IMG/VR virus record: IMGVR_UViG_3300037339_000275
Span: 1-49,402 of that record
Strand: one strand, 5' to 3'
DNA: 49,402 nucleotides
Source of the DNA: a virus
Below the pieces are notes generated by a model. That model was not told the origin of the DNA. It saw only the letters and a list, made by a program, of their open reading frames with translations, and ran no database searches. Both the position numbers and the translations under genes were made by a program. This document shows positions 6,947 through 15,282 of this stretch, one piece after another. Positions within the stretch are counted from its first letter, which is position 1; the number at the start of each line of letters is the position of its first letter.

Positions 6947-9377
6947 GCTCCACGAATCCTCGGAGAATGTCTGCGTGTGGGGCGATGGTCCCGACGACGC
7001 AGACATCATGGTAATCGGTGAAGCTCCCGGGGAGAAGGAAGCAGAGACTGGTAAGCCGTTCATGGGCCGATCTGGACAAATTCTCAGGGAGGAACTAGCA
7101 AAGCATGGCCTCACGAAAAGAGTATACATCACCAACGTGGCCAAGTGTCGGCCACCAGATAACCGTACCCCTACTCCTGAAGAAATCAAGACCTGTTCCG
7201 TCTACCTCCAGGAAGAAATCGAAACGCTCAAGCCGAAGTTCGTTGTCACACTAGGTTCCTGCGCCAGCAAGGCTATCCTCAAGAGACCCAAGATCACTCA
7301 GTGCCATGGCGAGATTATCGAGGGTGACAACTTCATAGGCATGCCGATCTACCATCCAGCCTATACTCTGTATGATATGTCGAAGCTGCCAGCGTTCCAG
7401 CAGGATATCGCTAGGCTAGCTGACTTGGTGAAAGGAATCCAGCGCTATCAGGAACCAGAGTGGGATGTCGTGGGCCGTGATAACATCGATCAGTTCATCG
7501 ATGAATTCAAGGCGGCCGACGAGTTCTCATTCGATACCGAAACCAGCGGACTCTTCCCGTACAACAAGATCGGTCACATCCAATGTCTCAGCTTGGGCTT
7601 CGAGGACAAGGGATGGGTAGTCCCGCTAGTCAGGGAGGATACGCCGTTCTATAACCATCGTGTCCAACAAGACATAATGGATATCATCGGCTCTCTGGCC
7701 AGGGGAAAATTCGCCATTGCCCACAACGGGAAGTTCGATAACCAATGGCTCAACATCTACTACGACACCAAGTTCAAGCTGAGCTTCGACACGATGCTGG
7801 CCTCGCATATCCTGGATGAGAATCGGTACCACGATCTCAAGACCTTGTCGAGGAATCTGCTTGGCGCACCTGAATACGACCTTACCCTGAAAGAGAAGCT
7901 CGGCGCTTGTCCATCGATGAAGCTGTATGAATACGCAGCCAAGGATGCGGTGCATACCTTCCGACTCTATAAGCTATTCGACAAGGAGCTGAGAAAGGAT
8001 CCGGCCATCAGGAAGTTGTTCTACAACCTCGCTATGCCAGCCGCTCGAGCCTTCGAGGACATCGAGCAGCGTGGATTGTTCGTCGATCTCGAGGCTATGA
8101 CTGAACTCGAGAAGGAGACGAAGAAGAAAGTCGCCAGTCTCTTGGAGCAGTTGAATAAACTGGCCAAGAAGAAAGTTAAACACGAGGTTAACTGGAACTC
8201 TCCGGATCAGGTGGCTCAGATCCTATTCGGTGCCTTCGGTCTAAAGCCGGTGGCCTTCACTGACAAGGGAGCGCCATCAACCGCAGAAGCCACTTTGATG
8301 GAACTGAAGGATCAACATCCGGTAGCGAATCTGCTGGTGCAATATCGAGAGCAAGCGAAGTTCCTTTCCACCTACATCGAGGGGTGGAAGGAACATATGA
8401 TGGGCGCACAACTTCACTTAGGATACAAACTTCATGGAACGGTCACGGGTCGTTACTCCTCTAGGTTGCATTCTACTCCTCGAGATAAACGAGTTCGAAG
8501 TCTCATTACAAATCGAGGCGAATGGCAATTCTTTCAAGCAGATATTTCCCAAGCCGAGATGCGAGTTGCGTGTATTCTTTCAGGAGACCTCGAACTCAGA
8601 CGATGCTTTACTACCGGAATCGATGTCCATTGGCGTACACTTCTCCACACGATACAATCAGGAGGTTCCGGTGAGTACGTCGATCCTGTTAAAGATACCG
8701 CCAGGCAGCTCAGTGGAGAGGCTCTCCAGCTAGGAGATGCCATCGATCTGCTCCTTACGACTGGTCCTGAGCGCTGTATCGAAATCTGGGAAGGGTGGAA
8801 AGAGGGGAGGAAGAAAGCCAAGGGAATCAACTTCGGTTTCCTCTTCGGCATGTTCGAGAAGAAGTTCATTGAGTATTGCAAACTGAAGTACGGCTTCGAG
8901 CCCACTATGGCTGAGGCCAAGCGGTACAGGAAAGCGTTCTTCAGTTTGTACTACGCGCTAGAGCCATGGCATCAGAAGCAGCGTAAGATCTGCAAGCTGA
9001 ATGGCGGCGTAAGGAATCTAGCAGGTCGTCTCCGCCGTCTGCCTGGGGTTCACTCCATCGATTGGTCGGTGAAGAACGAAGCCGAACGTCAGTCCATCAA
9101 CTCCCCTGTCCAGGGATTCGTCGGTGACTACAAAGCTATGGCCGTCGTAGAGATCCATGAGACAATTCCTGAAGACGAGATCTACCTAGTCGGCGAACAT
9201 CATGACGCCGTGTTGGGTTACGTCAGACCGTACCATCCAGAGGAATCCCTGAAGAAGGTGGCTGACATCATGCGCCATCCGAAGCTGCTCAACAAGCTCG
9301 GAATCGAGTTGTCTATCCCGATGGAGGTAGAGATTTCAGTCGGTCCGTGGGGCAAAGGTCGGACTGTGAAAGTATAA
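6918..9377 (+). CDS. Uracil-DNA glycosylase / DNA polymerase family A fusion
   Basis: 819 residues. Residues 1-175 are a family 4-like uracil-DNA glycosylase: GEAPGEKEAETGKPF, the HP motif in YHPAYTL, and four cysteines (CQLC, then AKC and KTC near NVAKCRPPDNRTP) placed as for a 4Fe-4S cluster. Residues 195-370 are a 3'-5' exonuclease with DTET, HNGKFDNQW and YAAKDAVHTF. Residues 390-819 are polymerase A: motif A ADISQAEMR, O-helix RKKAKGINFGFLFGM, motif C HHDAVL. Motif C lacks the usual Glu after HD, and the O-helix has Phe where E. coli Pol I has Tyr766. Similar fusions are known (phage SPO1). The start is GTG 6918 behind AGGGG. It is the replicative polymerase. Confidence 0.93.
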   Translation: MRNPQCQLCKLHESSENVCVWGDGPDDADIMVIGEAPGEKEAETGKPFMGRSGQILREELAKHGLTKRVYITNVAKCRPPDNRTPTPEEIKTCSVYLQEEIETLKPKFVVTLGSCASKAILKRPKITQCHGEIIEGDNFIGMPIYHPAYTLYDMSKLPAFQQDIARLADLVKGIQRYQEPEWDVVGRDNIDQFIDEFKAADEFSFDTETSGLFPYNKIGHIQCLSLGFEDKGWVVPLVREDTPFYNHRVQQDIMDIIGSLARGKFAIAHNGKFDNQWLNIYYDTKFKLSFDTMLASHILDENRYHDLKTLSRNLLGAPEYDLTLKEKLGACPSMKLYEYAAKDAVHTFRLYKLFDKELRKDPAIRKLFYNLAMPAARAFEDIEQRGLFVDLEAMTELEKETKKKVASLLEQLNKLAKKKVKHEVNWNSPDQVAQILFGAFGLKPVAFTDKGAPSTAEATLMELKDQHPVANLLVQYREQAKFLSTYIEGWKEHMMGAQLHLGYKLHGTVTGRYSSRLHSTPRDKRVRSLITNRGEWQFFQADISQAEMRVACILSGDLELRRCFTTGIDVHWRTLLHTIQSGGSGEYVDPVKDTARQLSGEALQLGDAIDLLLTTGPERCIEIWEGWKEGRKKAKGINFGFLFGMFEKKFIEYCKLKYGFEPTMAEAKRYRKAFFSLYYALEPWHQKQRKICKLNGGVRNLAGRLRRLPGVHSIDWSVKNEAERQSINSPVQGFVGDYKAMAVVEIHETIPEDEIYLVGEHHDAVLGYVRPYHPEESLKKVADIMRHPKLLNKLGIELSIPMEVEISVGPWGKGRTVKV

Positions 9378-9395
9378 TCGAAGAGATCGCTCTGA

Positions 9396-9409
9396 TATAA
9401 TAGGCCTAC
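9396..9409 (+). promoter_or_regulatory. TATAATAGG-type promoter element before the recombination genes
   Basis: TATAATAGGCCTAC lies 20-odd bases before the GTG of the exonuclease gene, in the 45-base gap after the polymerase gene. Nearly the same string precedes early genes at 46085 and 46611. A perfect -10 box is present; no good -35 box is visible here. Confidence 0.45.
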
Positions 9410-9422
9410 AGGAGAACGATTC

Positions 9423-10397
9423 GTGACAACAAGAATCTCGCAGTCTCGCCTGAAAGATTGGCGTGCCTGCCACAAGAAGCATGACTACAAGTGGAATCAG
9501 AACCTCAAGCGGAAGATGCCGTCGAAGCCGCTGCTCACCGGTACTATCCTGCACGAGATGTTGGACGCCTATGCTACGGGTGGCGATCCATGGAAGATCT
9601 TCAAGAAGCACGAGCGCATTGTCAAGAAGTTCATCCAGGAAGATCCTGAGACCTACGAAGGACTGATGGATAAGATCCGGGTGGTCTTCTCCAACTACAT
9701 CGAGTACTACGAGGATGATGGACTCAGGTTCGAAGCCTCAGAACTCGAGATCGTGGTTGATCTGGGTGAATCACTCGAACTCGTGGTGCATATCGACAAG
9801 GTCGTCTCGGACAAAGAGAAGCGCTTGTGGATCATGGATCACAAAGGTCACAAGTCGATTCCATCAGCTGATGATCGGATGTCTGACATTCAGTTGATCT
9901 TCTATCCCTGGGCCTGGAACAAGAAGTACCCCAAGCGCCAAGCCACTGGGATTATCTGGGACTACCTCAGAACCAAGGCTCCGGTCGTTCCTGAACTCCT
10001 CAAGAACGGTGAGCTGTCCCAGCGCAAGAACATGGACACCACCTACGATACCTACAAGAAAGCTATCAAGGACAACAAGCTCGACGTCACGAACTACGCT
10101 GGCTTCCTCGAGTACTTGAAAGGACAGGCGAACAGCTTCTACGAACGAGTGTTCCTCCCCGTCGCCAACGACCACCAGCTCAAGGTAGTTATCGACGACC
10201 TCATGTCAACAGGTCGAGAGATTCGGGATCATGGAACAACCCTGAAAGATCGCAACCTGAATACCTGGACTTGCCGAGGCTGCTCGTTCAAGGACCTCTG
10301 CCTTGCCGAACTGAAAGGACTCGACTCCAGTTTCATTCGCAAATCCAAATTTATTGAGGAGCCATACGATGCCGGCGAAAAAGAAGTCAACGACTGA
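9423..10397 (+). CDS. Cas4/RecB-like PD-(D/E)XK exonuclease
   Basis: 324 residues from GTG 9423, preceded by GGAGAACGATTC. The nuclease core reads HIDKVVSDKEKRLWIMDHKG (Asp, then D-x-K), with an upstream GTILHEMLDAY block typical of the RecB-like nuclease fold. A Cys near residue 16 (RACHKKHDY) and a C-terminal triplet (WTCRGCSFKDLC) have the layout of the Fe-S cluster of Cas4/AddB nucleases. It would resect DNA ends for recombination, in line with the Sak4-like and ssDNA-binding genes that follow. Confidence 0.85.
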   Translation: MTTRISQSRLKDWRACHKKHDYKWNQNLKRKMPSKPLLTGTILHEMLDAYATGGDPWKIFKKHERIVKKFIQEDPETYEGLMDKIRVVFSNYIEYYEDDGLRFEASELEIVVDLGESLELVVHIDKVVSDKEKRLWIMDHKGHKSIPSADDRMSDIQLIFYPWAWNKKYPKRQATGIIWDYLRTKAPVVPELLKNGELSQRKNMDTTYDTYKKAIKDNKLDVTNYAGFLEYLKGQANSFYERVFLPVANDHQLKVVIDDLMSTGREIRDHGTTLKDRNLNTWTCRGCSFKDLCLAELKGLDSSFIRKSKFIEEPYDAGEKEVND

Positions 10398-11199
10398 TTC
10401 CGAGACATTCGAGAAGGGCATCATGCCAGTGGGTGATGTGGCTGATCGATCAGCTACCTTGATCTATGGCAAGTCAGGTACAGGGAAGACGGCGCTCGCC
10501 TCATCCTGGCCGAAGCCGATTCTCATGCTCGACATTCAGGAGCACGGCACCGACACCATCGCCGAGATCCCTGATATCGACATCCGTCAGGTCTCTGACT
10601 GGGAAACCTTCGAGCAGGGATACTGGTACCTCAAGAACAACGACACCAAGTACCAGTCCGTGGTAATCGATCAGATCTCCCAGCTGCAGGTGTTGGGGAT
10701 GCAGAAGATCCGAGCTGACAACAGCATGGATCCAACCGATACCTTCAGCAAGCGCGATTGGGGTCAACTGTCGGGCATGCTTCAAACCTGGCTGCTGAAC
10801 TACCGTGACCTGTGGGACAGGTACCACATCTGCATGATCGCGCACGAGCGATCCAACATGGGTGAGGAAGCAATCGAGGATCAGATCGATCCTTCCATCG
10901 GACCTCGAGTGATGCCCTCCCTGGCTTCGTTCATCTGTGGCGCAGTCGATGTGGTGGGCAACACGTTCATCCGTGAAGCCTACATCGAGGTGGAAGAAGC
11001 CAAGAAGAAAAAGAAGATCAGGCAGGTGGAGTATCGCCTGCGCGTGGGACCGCATGGCTACTACCAGACAAAGGTCCGCAAACCGTTTCATTCGGATCTG
11101 GTCATTCCGGATTCGATTGTCAATCCGAACTTCGAGAAGCTCCAGGCAATTTCTCGAGGGGAGGCGCTTCAACCCAAGAGAGTCAAGAGGAGCAAGTAA
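10369..11199 (+). CDS. Sak4-like RecA-fold ATPase (single-strand annealing/recombination)
   Basis: 276 residues from ATG 10369 (GAGG upstream; an in-frame TTG at 10354 is less likely). Walker A is YGKSGTGKTALA near residue 35 and Walker B is SVVIDQIS near residue 98. The length and the one-domain RecA-like core fit the phage Sak4/AAA_24 nucleotide-binding proteins. The C-terminus is very basic (KRVKRSK). The start overlaps the exonuclease gene and the stop abuts the DUF669-type gene, the usual order of Sak4 with its ssDNA-binding partner. It probably promotes homologous recombination and strand annealing. Confidence 0.82.
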   Translation: MPAKKKSTTDSETFEKGIMPVGDVADRSATLIYGKSGTGKTALASSWPKPILMLDIQEHGTDTIAEIPDIDIRQVSDWETFEQGYWYLKNNDTKYQSVVIDQISQLQVLGMQKIRADNSMDPTDTFSKRDWGQLSGMLQTWLLNYRDLWDRYHICMIAHERSNMGEEAIEDQIDPSIGPRVMPSLASFICGAVDVVGNTFIREAYIEVEEAKKKKKIRQVEYRLRVGPHGYYQTKVRKPFHSDLVIPDSIVNPNFEKLQAISRGEALQPKRVKRSK

Positions 11200-11832
11200 A
11201 TGCCGAAGCCTGTCAGCAAGAAGAAGGTTACCGTCGACTTTGCCGGAGTCGAATCGGGTGGCGGATCCAGAGCGATCCCAGATGGTCGCTACGTCGGCGA
11301 GGTGAAGAAGGTCGTCCAGAAGGAAGGCGAGTCCTCGGGCAAGCCATACCTGAACTGGCTCTTCAACACCCTTCGTCCCCACCACAAGGGAGCTGGTGTC
11401 TATCACAACACTTCGCTTCAGCCTCAGGCACTCTTCAATCTGAAGAACCTGCTCGAGGCGATGGGTGTCGATGTCGACGATGGCGAGATGGAACTCGCGC
11501 TCGAGGAGTACGTCGACATGGAGGTCGGCTACGAGATCGTCAACGAAGAGTATCAGGGCAAGCAGAAGCCTCAGATCGTTGCGTTCTTCCCGCCTGACGA
11601 ACTCGAGGAAGGCGAGGCCGAGGAAGAGCCTGAGAAGGAAGCTGATGAAGAAGAAGCTCCGAAGAAGGGAATCAAGTCAGCTTTCAAGAAGGGCTCCAAG
11701 ATTCAGTTCGACGACGAGGACGGTCGCACCAAGAAGGGCGTCATCACTTCCATCGACGGCGATGAGGTGACGGTCGACGTCAAGGGCGAGGAGTGGACCG
11801 TCGAGCTGTCTGACCTGAGTGCTCAGGACTAG
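11200..11832 (+). CDS. DUF669-type ssDNA-binding protein with acidic linker and extra C-terminal domain
   Basis: 210 residues, starting directly after the Sak4 stop. Residues 1-130 resemble DUF669/phage SSB proteins (AIPDGRYVGEVKKVV, NTSLQPQALFNLKNLLEAMG). Residues 130-155 are a strongly acidic linker such as bacterial SSBs use for partner contacts. Residues 160-210 form a separate small beta-rich domain (FKKGSKIQFDDEDGRTKKG, then VTVDVKGEEWTVEL) like a KOW/Tudor barrel. The tail domain is unusual if the acidic stretch is an SSB-type tail, since such tails normally end the protein. Confidence 0.75.
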   Translation: MPKPVSKKKVTVDFAGVESGGGSRAIPDGRYVGEVKKVVQKEGESSGKPYLNWLFNTLRPHHKGAGVYHNTSLQPQALFNLKNLLEAMGVDVDDGEMELALEEYVDMEVGYEIVNEEYQGKQKPQIVAFFPPDELEEGEAEEEPEKEADEEEAPKKGIKSAFKKGSKIQFDDEDGRTKKGVITSIDGDEVTVDVKGEEWTVELSDLSAQD

Positions 11833-13144
11833 TCTCAACCATTCGCAACTCGAAGCCGTTGCTAAGGCCAGACCTTACAGCGGCTTCGCTTTCTTTTCAG
11901 AGCAACGGACAGGGAAGTCTCTTGCTGCTCTAGCTGTCGCTGATGAGCGACGCCCTCCGGCTCTGCTGATCGTCTGTCCGCCTGGCGCTATCAAAGTCTG
12001 GCAGGGACAACTCAAAGAGCATACGCCAGAAGACTGGGGAATCGATACCTACATCGAGAGTACCGGCAAGGTCTGGCGTAACAGGCATGCCTGGAAGGAT
12101 TGGCTCAAGGCTAATCCAGGGGTGATGGTGGTTCTTGACGAAGCACACCGAGCGAAGAAGCGGGGGTCTCAGATATCGAAGGCTGCTCGATTGCTCGGTA
12201 AGTATGCAGCTATCAGGCTTGCGTTGACAGGTACCCCGATAGCTCAGGGAATTCAAGACGCCTGGGCTCTGTTCGACTTCATACAGCCAGGGGTGTTTGG
12301 AACTTATCTCGAGTTCGAGGAGAGATACCTCAGGGTTGCAAACATAACTACTGAAGAGAATAGCTGGAAGAAGATTCGTGGACCGAAGCCGGAGATGCTT
12401 CCTGAGTTCAATCGGATCTACCACAAGTATGTCTATCGAATAACCTTGAACGAGGCCAGACGGAAGGCCGGAAAGAAGGGGATCAAGTTCCGCCGTATCA
12501 AAGTTCAGGTAGAGCTAGAGCCTCAGGCTCGTCAGCTATACAAGGAATTGAAGAAGGATCTCGAAGCTGACTTCCAGGGGAACTTCTTCTCAGTAGATAC
12601 CACCCTGGCTAAAGCAATTAAGCTCCAACAGATATGCGGAGGGTTCGCTAAGGATGAGGACGGAGAGTGGCGTCAGATTGGACACTCCAAACTGAGGGCA
12701 CTCTTAGAAACACTCAAGCTGTGCCGTGGTAAGGTAGTTGTCGTTTGTCGATTCATCCCTGAGATAGAAGCCATCGAGGCGATGCTTATAGCTCATGGGA
12801 AATCAGTCTTAGTCATCAGAGGTGGTCAGCCGTATCAAGGCGAGTTCAATGCCGATGTAGTTATAATCCAAGTTCAGGCAGGGGTTGCTATTGACTTGTC
12901 TGAAGCTGAGATAATTATTTTCTATTCTTGTGATTATAGTTATATAGACTATGAACAAATTCGTTATAGAATCAGATCGTACGATACGTCACAGGTCACG
13001 GAGTATTTCCTAATCTGCACTAAGACCATCGATGAACTAGTCTACCGAGCTGTCACTCAGAAGAAGAAGTTCGCAGACTTGATCAACGAGGAGTTCAGAA
13101 GGAGATACGATGTTCAACCTCGAAGCGTCTCTACAACGGGTTAA
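11819..13144 (+). CDS. SNF2-family DEAH helicase/translocase
   Basis: 441 residues, a minimal SNF2 core without accessory domains. Motif I is SEQRTGKSLAAL, motif Ia LLIVCPPGAIKVW, motif II VVLDEAHRAKK, motif III LALTGTPI, and motif VI lies in YEQIRYRIRSYD. The protein is a dsDNA translocase that could remodel replication or recombination intermediates. The start is GTG 11819, overlapping the previous gene by 14 bases; no strong ribosome binding site is visible. Bases 12905-12975, encoding motifs V-VI, are strikingly AT-rich relative to the flanks. Confidence 0.88.
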   Translation: MLRTSLNHSQLEAVAKARPYSGFAFFSEQRTGKSLAALAVADERRPPALLIVCPPGAIKVWQGQLKEHTPEDWGIDTYIESTGKVWRNRHAWKDWLKANPGVMVVLDEAHRAKKRGSQISKAARLLGKYAAIRLALTGTPIAQGIQDAWALFDFIQPGVFGTYLEFEERYLRVANITTEENSWKKIRGPKPEMLPEFNRIYHKYVYRITLNEARRKAGKKGIKFRRIKVQVELEPQARQLYKELKKDLEADFQGNFFSVDTTLAKAIKLQQICGGFAKDEDGEWRQIGHSKLRALLETLKLCRGKVVVVCRFIPEIEAIEAMLIAHGKSVLVIRGGQPYQGEFNADVVIIQVQAGVAIDLSEAEIIIFYSCDYSYIDYEQIRYRIRSYDTSQVTEYFLICTKTIDELVYRAVTQKKKFADLINEEFRRRYDVQPRSVSTTG

Positions 13145-13445
13145 GGAAGTCTTGGCCCGCCCACCAACCGAAAAGGAAATGAAGACAATGGCAACGAAGA
13201 AGAACGCCGCTGCTCCTGCCTCCAAGGCGAGCGCATCGGCTGCCCCGAAGGCGAAGAAGGAAGCGGATCCGAACATGATCACCCTGGCGGCGGTCTGCAA
13301 GGAGATCGGCATCACCGGCCAGGTGGCCCGCCGCAAGCTCCGCGCAGCCAAGCTCGTCCGCGATGGTCGCTGGGCTTTCCAGAAGGACTCGCGCGAACTG
13401 GCCGAGGTCCGCAAGCTGCTCACTCCGGCCGACGGCGAGGAGTGA
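13110..13445 (+). CDS. Small basic protein with HTH-like ARRKLR domain
   Basis: 111 residues from ATG 13110, which has AGGAG at 5 bases; ATG 13188 with AAGGA is an alternative internal start. Residues 25-55 are an Ala/Lys-rich disordered stretch like a histone tail. Residues 57-95 hold a small helical unit, VCKEIGITGQVARRKLRAAK, that looks like a helix-turn-helix. The same pattern recurs in the protein at 44082 and at the C-terminus of the one at 13895. A terminator follows. DNA binding is inferred. Confidence 0.7.
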   Translation: MFNLEASLQRVKEVLARPPTEKEMKTMATKKNAAAPASKASASAAPKAKKEADPNMITLAAVCKEIGITGQVARRKLRAAKLVRDGRWAFQKDSRELAEVRKLLTPADGEE

Positions 13446-13453
13446 TCCAGGTA

Positions 13454-13494
13454 CCCCGATGTTCTGAGGAGGTCGGCTCCTCCATCGGGGTTTT
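13454..13494 (+). terminator. Rho-independent terminator after the recombination block
   Basis: CCCCGATG (13454-13461) pairs with CATCGGGG (13483-13490), and inside it GAGGAG pairs with CTCCTC around a 5-base loop, with a 4-base bulge on one side. TTTT follows. It ends four bases before the next ATG (13498), so the following endonuclease gene is probably made from read-through. Confidence 0.8.
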
Positions 13495-13497
13495 CCA

Positions 13498-13920
13498 ATG
13501 AAGCCAGAAACGCGGTTCTGGAAATGGCTCTCAGATGACCACCTTCCTGAGGGCCATTTTTGTAGAGTCGAACCACCTCCAACTCCTGGCATCCCTGACG
13601 TGAACTACTGTCTGGAGCTTGGAGTCGAGGGATGGATCGAATTGAAAGTCCGTCCATTGATCCAGTTCCCATTCAAGAAGAGGGCACTATTACGAGCGAC
13701 TCAGCGCCGTTGGTTCAAATCGCGCATGCGCGTCCATGGGCGCGTTCTCGCTTGCGTCCTAATGGGTCCTAGAATTCATCTGATACGCTGTGAAAACGCT
13801 TTGCGCGTGCGCCGTGCGACGACTTATGACGAGTTCGCCAAGCTTTGCTGTGCAGTCATAGAAAAAAGAAATCCTGAGTTCAAGGAGAAATTCGATGGTG
13901 TGCTACGCAGTCTACCTTAG
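13498..13920 (+). CDS. PD-(D/E)XK endonuclease (VRR-NUC/resolvase-like)
   Basis: 140 residues. The core TPGIPDVNYCLELGVEGWIELK carries the G-x-P-D and E-x-K residues of the PD-(D/E)XK fold at positions 31-49, and an upstream Glu (RVEPPP) completes a likely metal site. Such small phage nucleases act as Holliday-junction or flap endonucleases. A basic patch (FPFKKRALLRATQRRWFKSR) could bind DNA. It lies at the end of the replication/recombination block, immediately after a terminator. The precise activity is not determinable from sequence. Confidence 0.75.
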   Translation: MKPETRFWKWLSDDHLPEGHFCRVEPPPTPGIPDVNYCLELGVEGWIELKVRPLIQFPFKKRALLRATQRRWFKSRMRVHGRVLACVLMGPRIHLIRCENALRVRRATTYDEFAKLCCAVIEKRNPEFKEKFDGVLRSLP

Positions 13921-14404
13921 AGCTGAGCCTGATCTTCAATCGCCAGCCAAGGACGCGAACCGACCCTCACTTTGTTTCCCCCGAGATGGCTACGTTCTCT
14001 GCGTTGTCAACGACAGCCACAAGATCAGGGTGATCCGGGTTCGGAACGATGTCCTCGAGAACTCTCCCATCATCAGCGAGACCTACACCCCTGAGAAATT
14101 CGTCGATGCTTTGATCAAGATCAGTGAGCATCGCCCCGCTACTCGAGCAGTACGCAGGTTGATAGCTGAGGAATTCCCTGAGAAGGCCGAGCTGATCCAC
14201 GTGGCTGTGGATACAGAGGAGAGCTATCGGAAGGGGCAGACCATCGAGACCCTGGCTGACGAGTTCAAGACTGAACCACGTCGGATCCGAAAGTTGCTCA
14301 GGAAGCTTGGACTCAACGCTCCCTACGAGGATGACGTTCCTCTCAGGCAAGCCATCAAGAAGGCGTCTAAGGCTCTACGGGAGAAGGTCTTCGGCAAATC
14401 GTAG
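13895..14404 (+). CDS. Hypothetical protein with C-terminal HTH-like domain
   Basis: 169 residues from ATG 13895 behind AAGGAG, overlapping the endonuclease gene by 26 bases. The N-terminal 80 residues are unrecognised (LCFPRDGYVLCVVND, IRVIRVRNDVLENSP). Around residues 112-140 a helix-turn-helix-like stretch, TLADEFKTEPRRIRKLLRK, resembles the ARRKLR unit of the proteins at 13110 and 44082. The tail is Lys-rich. It is the last plus-strand gene and meets the holin gene tail to tail, with a single base between the two stop codons and no visible terminator. Confidence 0.65.
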   Translation: MVCYAVYLRAEPDLQSPAKDANRPSLCFPRDGYVLCVVNDSHKIRVIRVRNDVLENSPIISETYTPEKFVDALIKISEHRPATRAVRRLIAEEFPEKAELIHVAVDTEESYRKGQTIETLADEFKTEPRRIRKLLRKLGLNAPYEDDVPLRQAIKKASKALREKVFGKS

Positions 14405-14405
14405 A

Positions 14406-14825
14406 CTACGACCGAGCGACGTCTTTGATCTTCTCCACAGTACGCATAGCTCCCAAACCAAGCATACCACCGAGCATTGTGAGTAGCGGGGCAAGGTCGA
14501 GCTTCGGCCAAGGAGTTGGATTCTCCAGGAGAGCTGAGCCCCATTCGAAGAAGGGCCCGAATACAAACTGCGAGCCCATGCCGAAGGCGCAGACCCAGCC
14601 GACGAACGGCCTCCATCCTGAGACGAAAACGGAAGGATTGGCGGCCTCCACCTTGTTGATTTCCATCTGACCGATAGCCAGCCTGACATCAGCCTCGAGC
14701 TCAGCTAGCTCCCCTCTCTGAGCCAGCTCCAGAACCTGAAGCTGTGCCGCCTCTCGAGCCCCCTTGTCAGGGAGGACCTTGTCGAGTACCTTTCCAATGA
14801 TCGGAAGAAAAGCTAGAACACCCAT
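14406..14825 (-). CDS. Holin of the 3-TM (GTA holin-like) family
   Basis: 139 residues. The N-terminus MGVLAFLPIIGKVLDKVLPD and the central block VEAANPSVFVSGWRPFVGWV are hallmarks of the Holin_3TMs family first noted in gene transfer agents. Membrane segments lie at about 80-98, 100-115 and 118-130. It would permeabilise the inner membrane to release the endolysin. It is the last gene of the late transcript, right after the amidase gene. Confidence 0.85.
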   Translation of the reverse strand: MGVLAFLPIIGKVLDKVLPDKGAREAAQLQVLELAQRGELAELEADVRLAIGQMEINKVEAANPSVFVSGWRPFVGWVCAFGMGSQFVFGPFFEWGSALLENPTPWPKLDLAPLLTMLGGMLGLGAMRTVEKIKDVARS

Positions 14826-14835
14826 GTTGTATTCC

Positions 14836-15282
14836 TCAGAGTAGAGATGGATCAGTGACAGCTAGCCAGGTACGGACATCGAATGACGGGCATGCCTTCG
14901 CCACGTTCGGGAAATCTCGATGTCCCTGGATCTTGGCACCAGGAGCATACAACCGACAGAAGCGTAGCGACACCAGCAGAGCAGTGAATTGCTTGTCGGT
15001 GAAATTGTTCTCGGGCTGGCCACCGACTTCGGCGATACCCCCTACCAAGCAGATGCCCAACGCTCGGCTGTTGTAGCCCTCGACGTGAGCACCTGTGTAG
15101 TCAAGCGGTCGACCGATCTGAATGGTCCCATCCCGCGGAATCACGATGTTGTAGCCAATGTCCTGCCAACCCTTCGCTTTGTGCCAGTCTGCAATCTCGT
15201 GCTCATCCACGTTCTGCGAGGGCTTGGTGGCCGAGCAATGCACAGCGATATAGTCAGTCCGTGGACGGTGAGTGAAGTTCAT
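14836..15282 (-). CDS. N-acetylmuramoyl-L-alanine amidase (T7 lysozyme-like endolysin)
   Basis: 148 residues, the size of T7 lysozyme. Zinc ligands are visible: His in YIAVHCSAT near residue 15, and GHRDFPNVAKACPSFDV with His near 121 and Cys near 130. The Amidase_2 block IGYNIVIPRDGTIQIGR is intact. It cleaves the amide bond between MurNAc and the stem peptide. T7 lysozyme also inhibits T7 RNA polymerase, but no such polymerase is encoded here. It has no signal peptide, so export depends on the holin. Confidence 0.93.
   Translation of the reverse strand: MNFTHRPRTDYIAVHCSATKPSQNVDEHEIADWHKAKGWQDIGYNIVIPRDGTIQIGRPLDYTGAHVEGYNSRALGICLVGGIAEVGGQPENNFTDKQFTALLVSLRFCRLYAPGAKIQGHRDFPNVAKACPSFDVRTWLAVTDPSLL

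Noticed and set aside
13895-14404. Sigma-factor-like regulator
   Set aside because: The C-terminal helix pair resembles sigma region 4 only loosely; it aligns better with the ARRKLR units of the phage's own small proteins.
14836-15282. T7 lysozyme-type regulation of RNA polymerase
   Set aside because: No T7-like RNA polymerase is encoded, so only the amidase role is supported.
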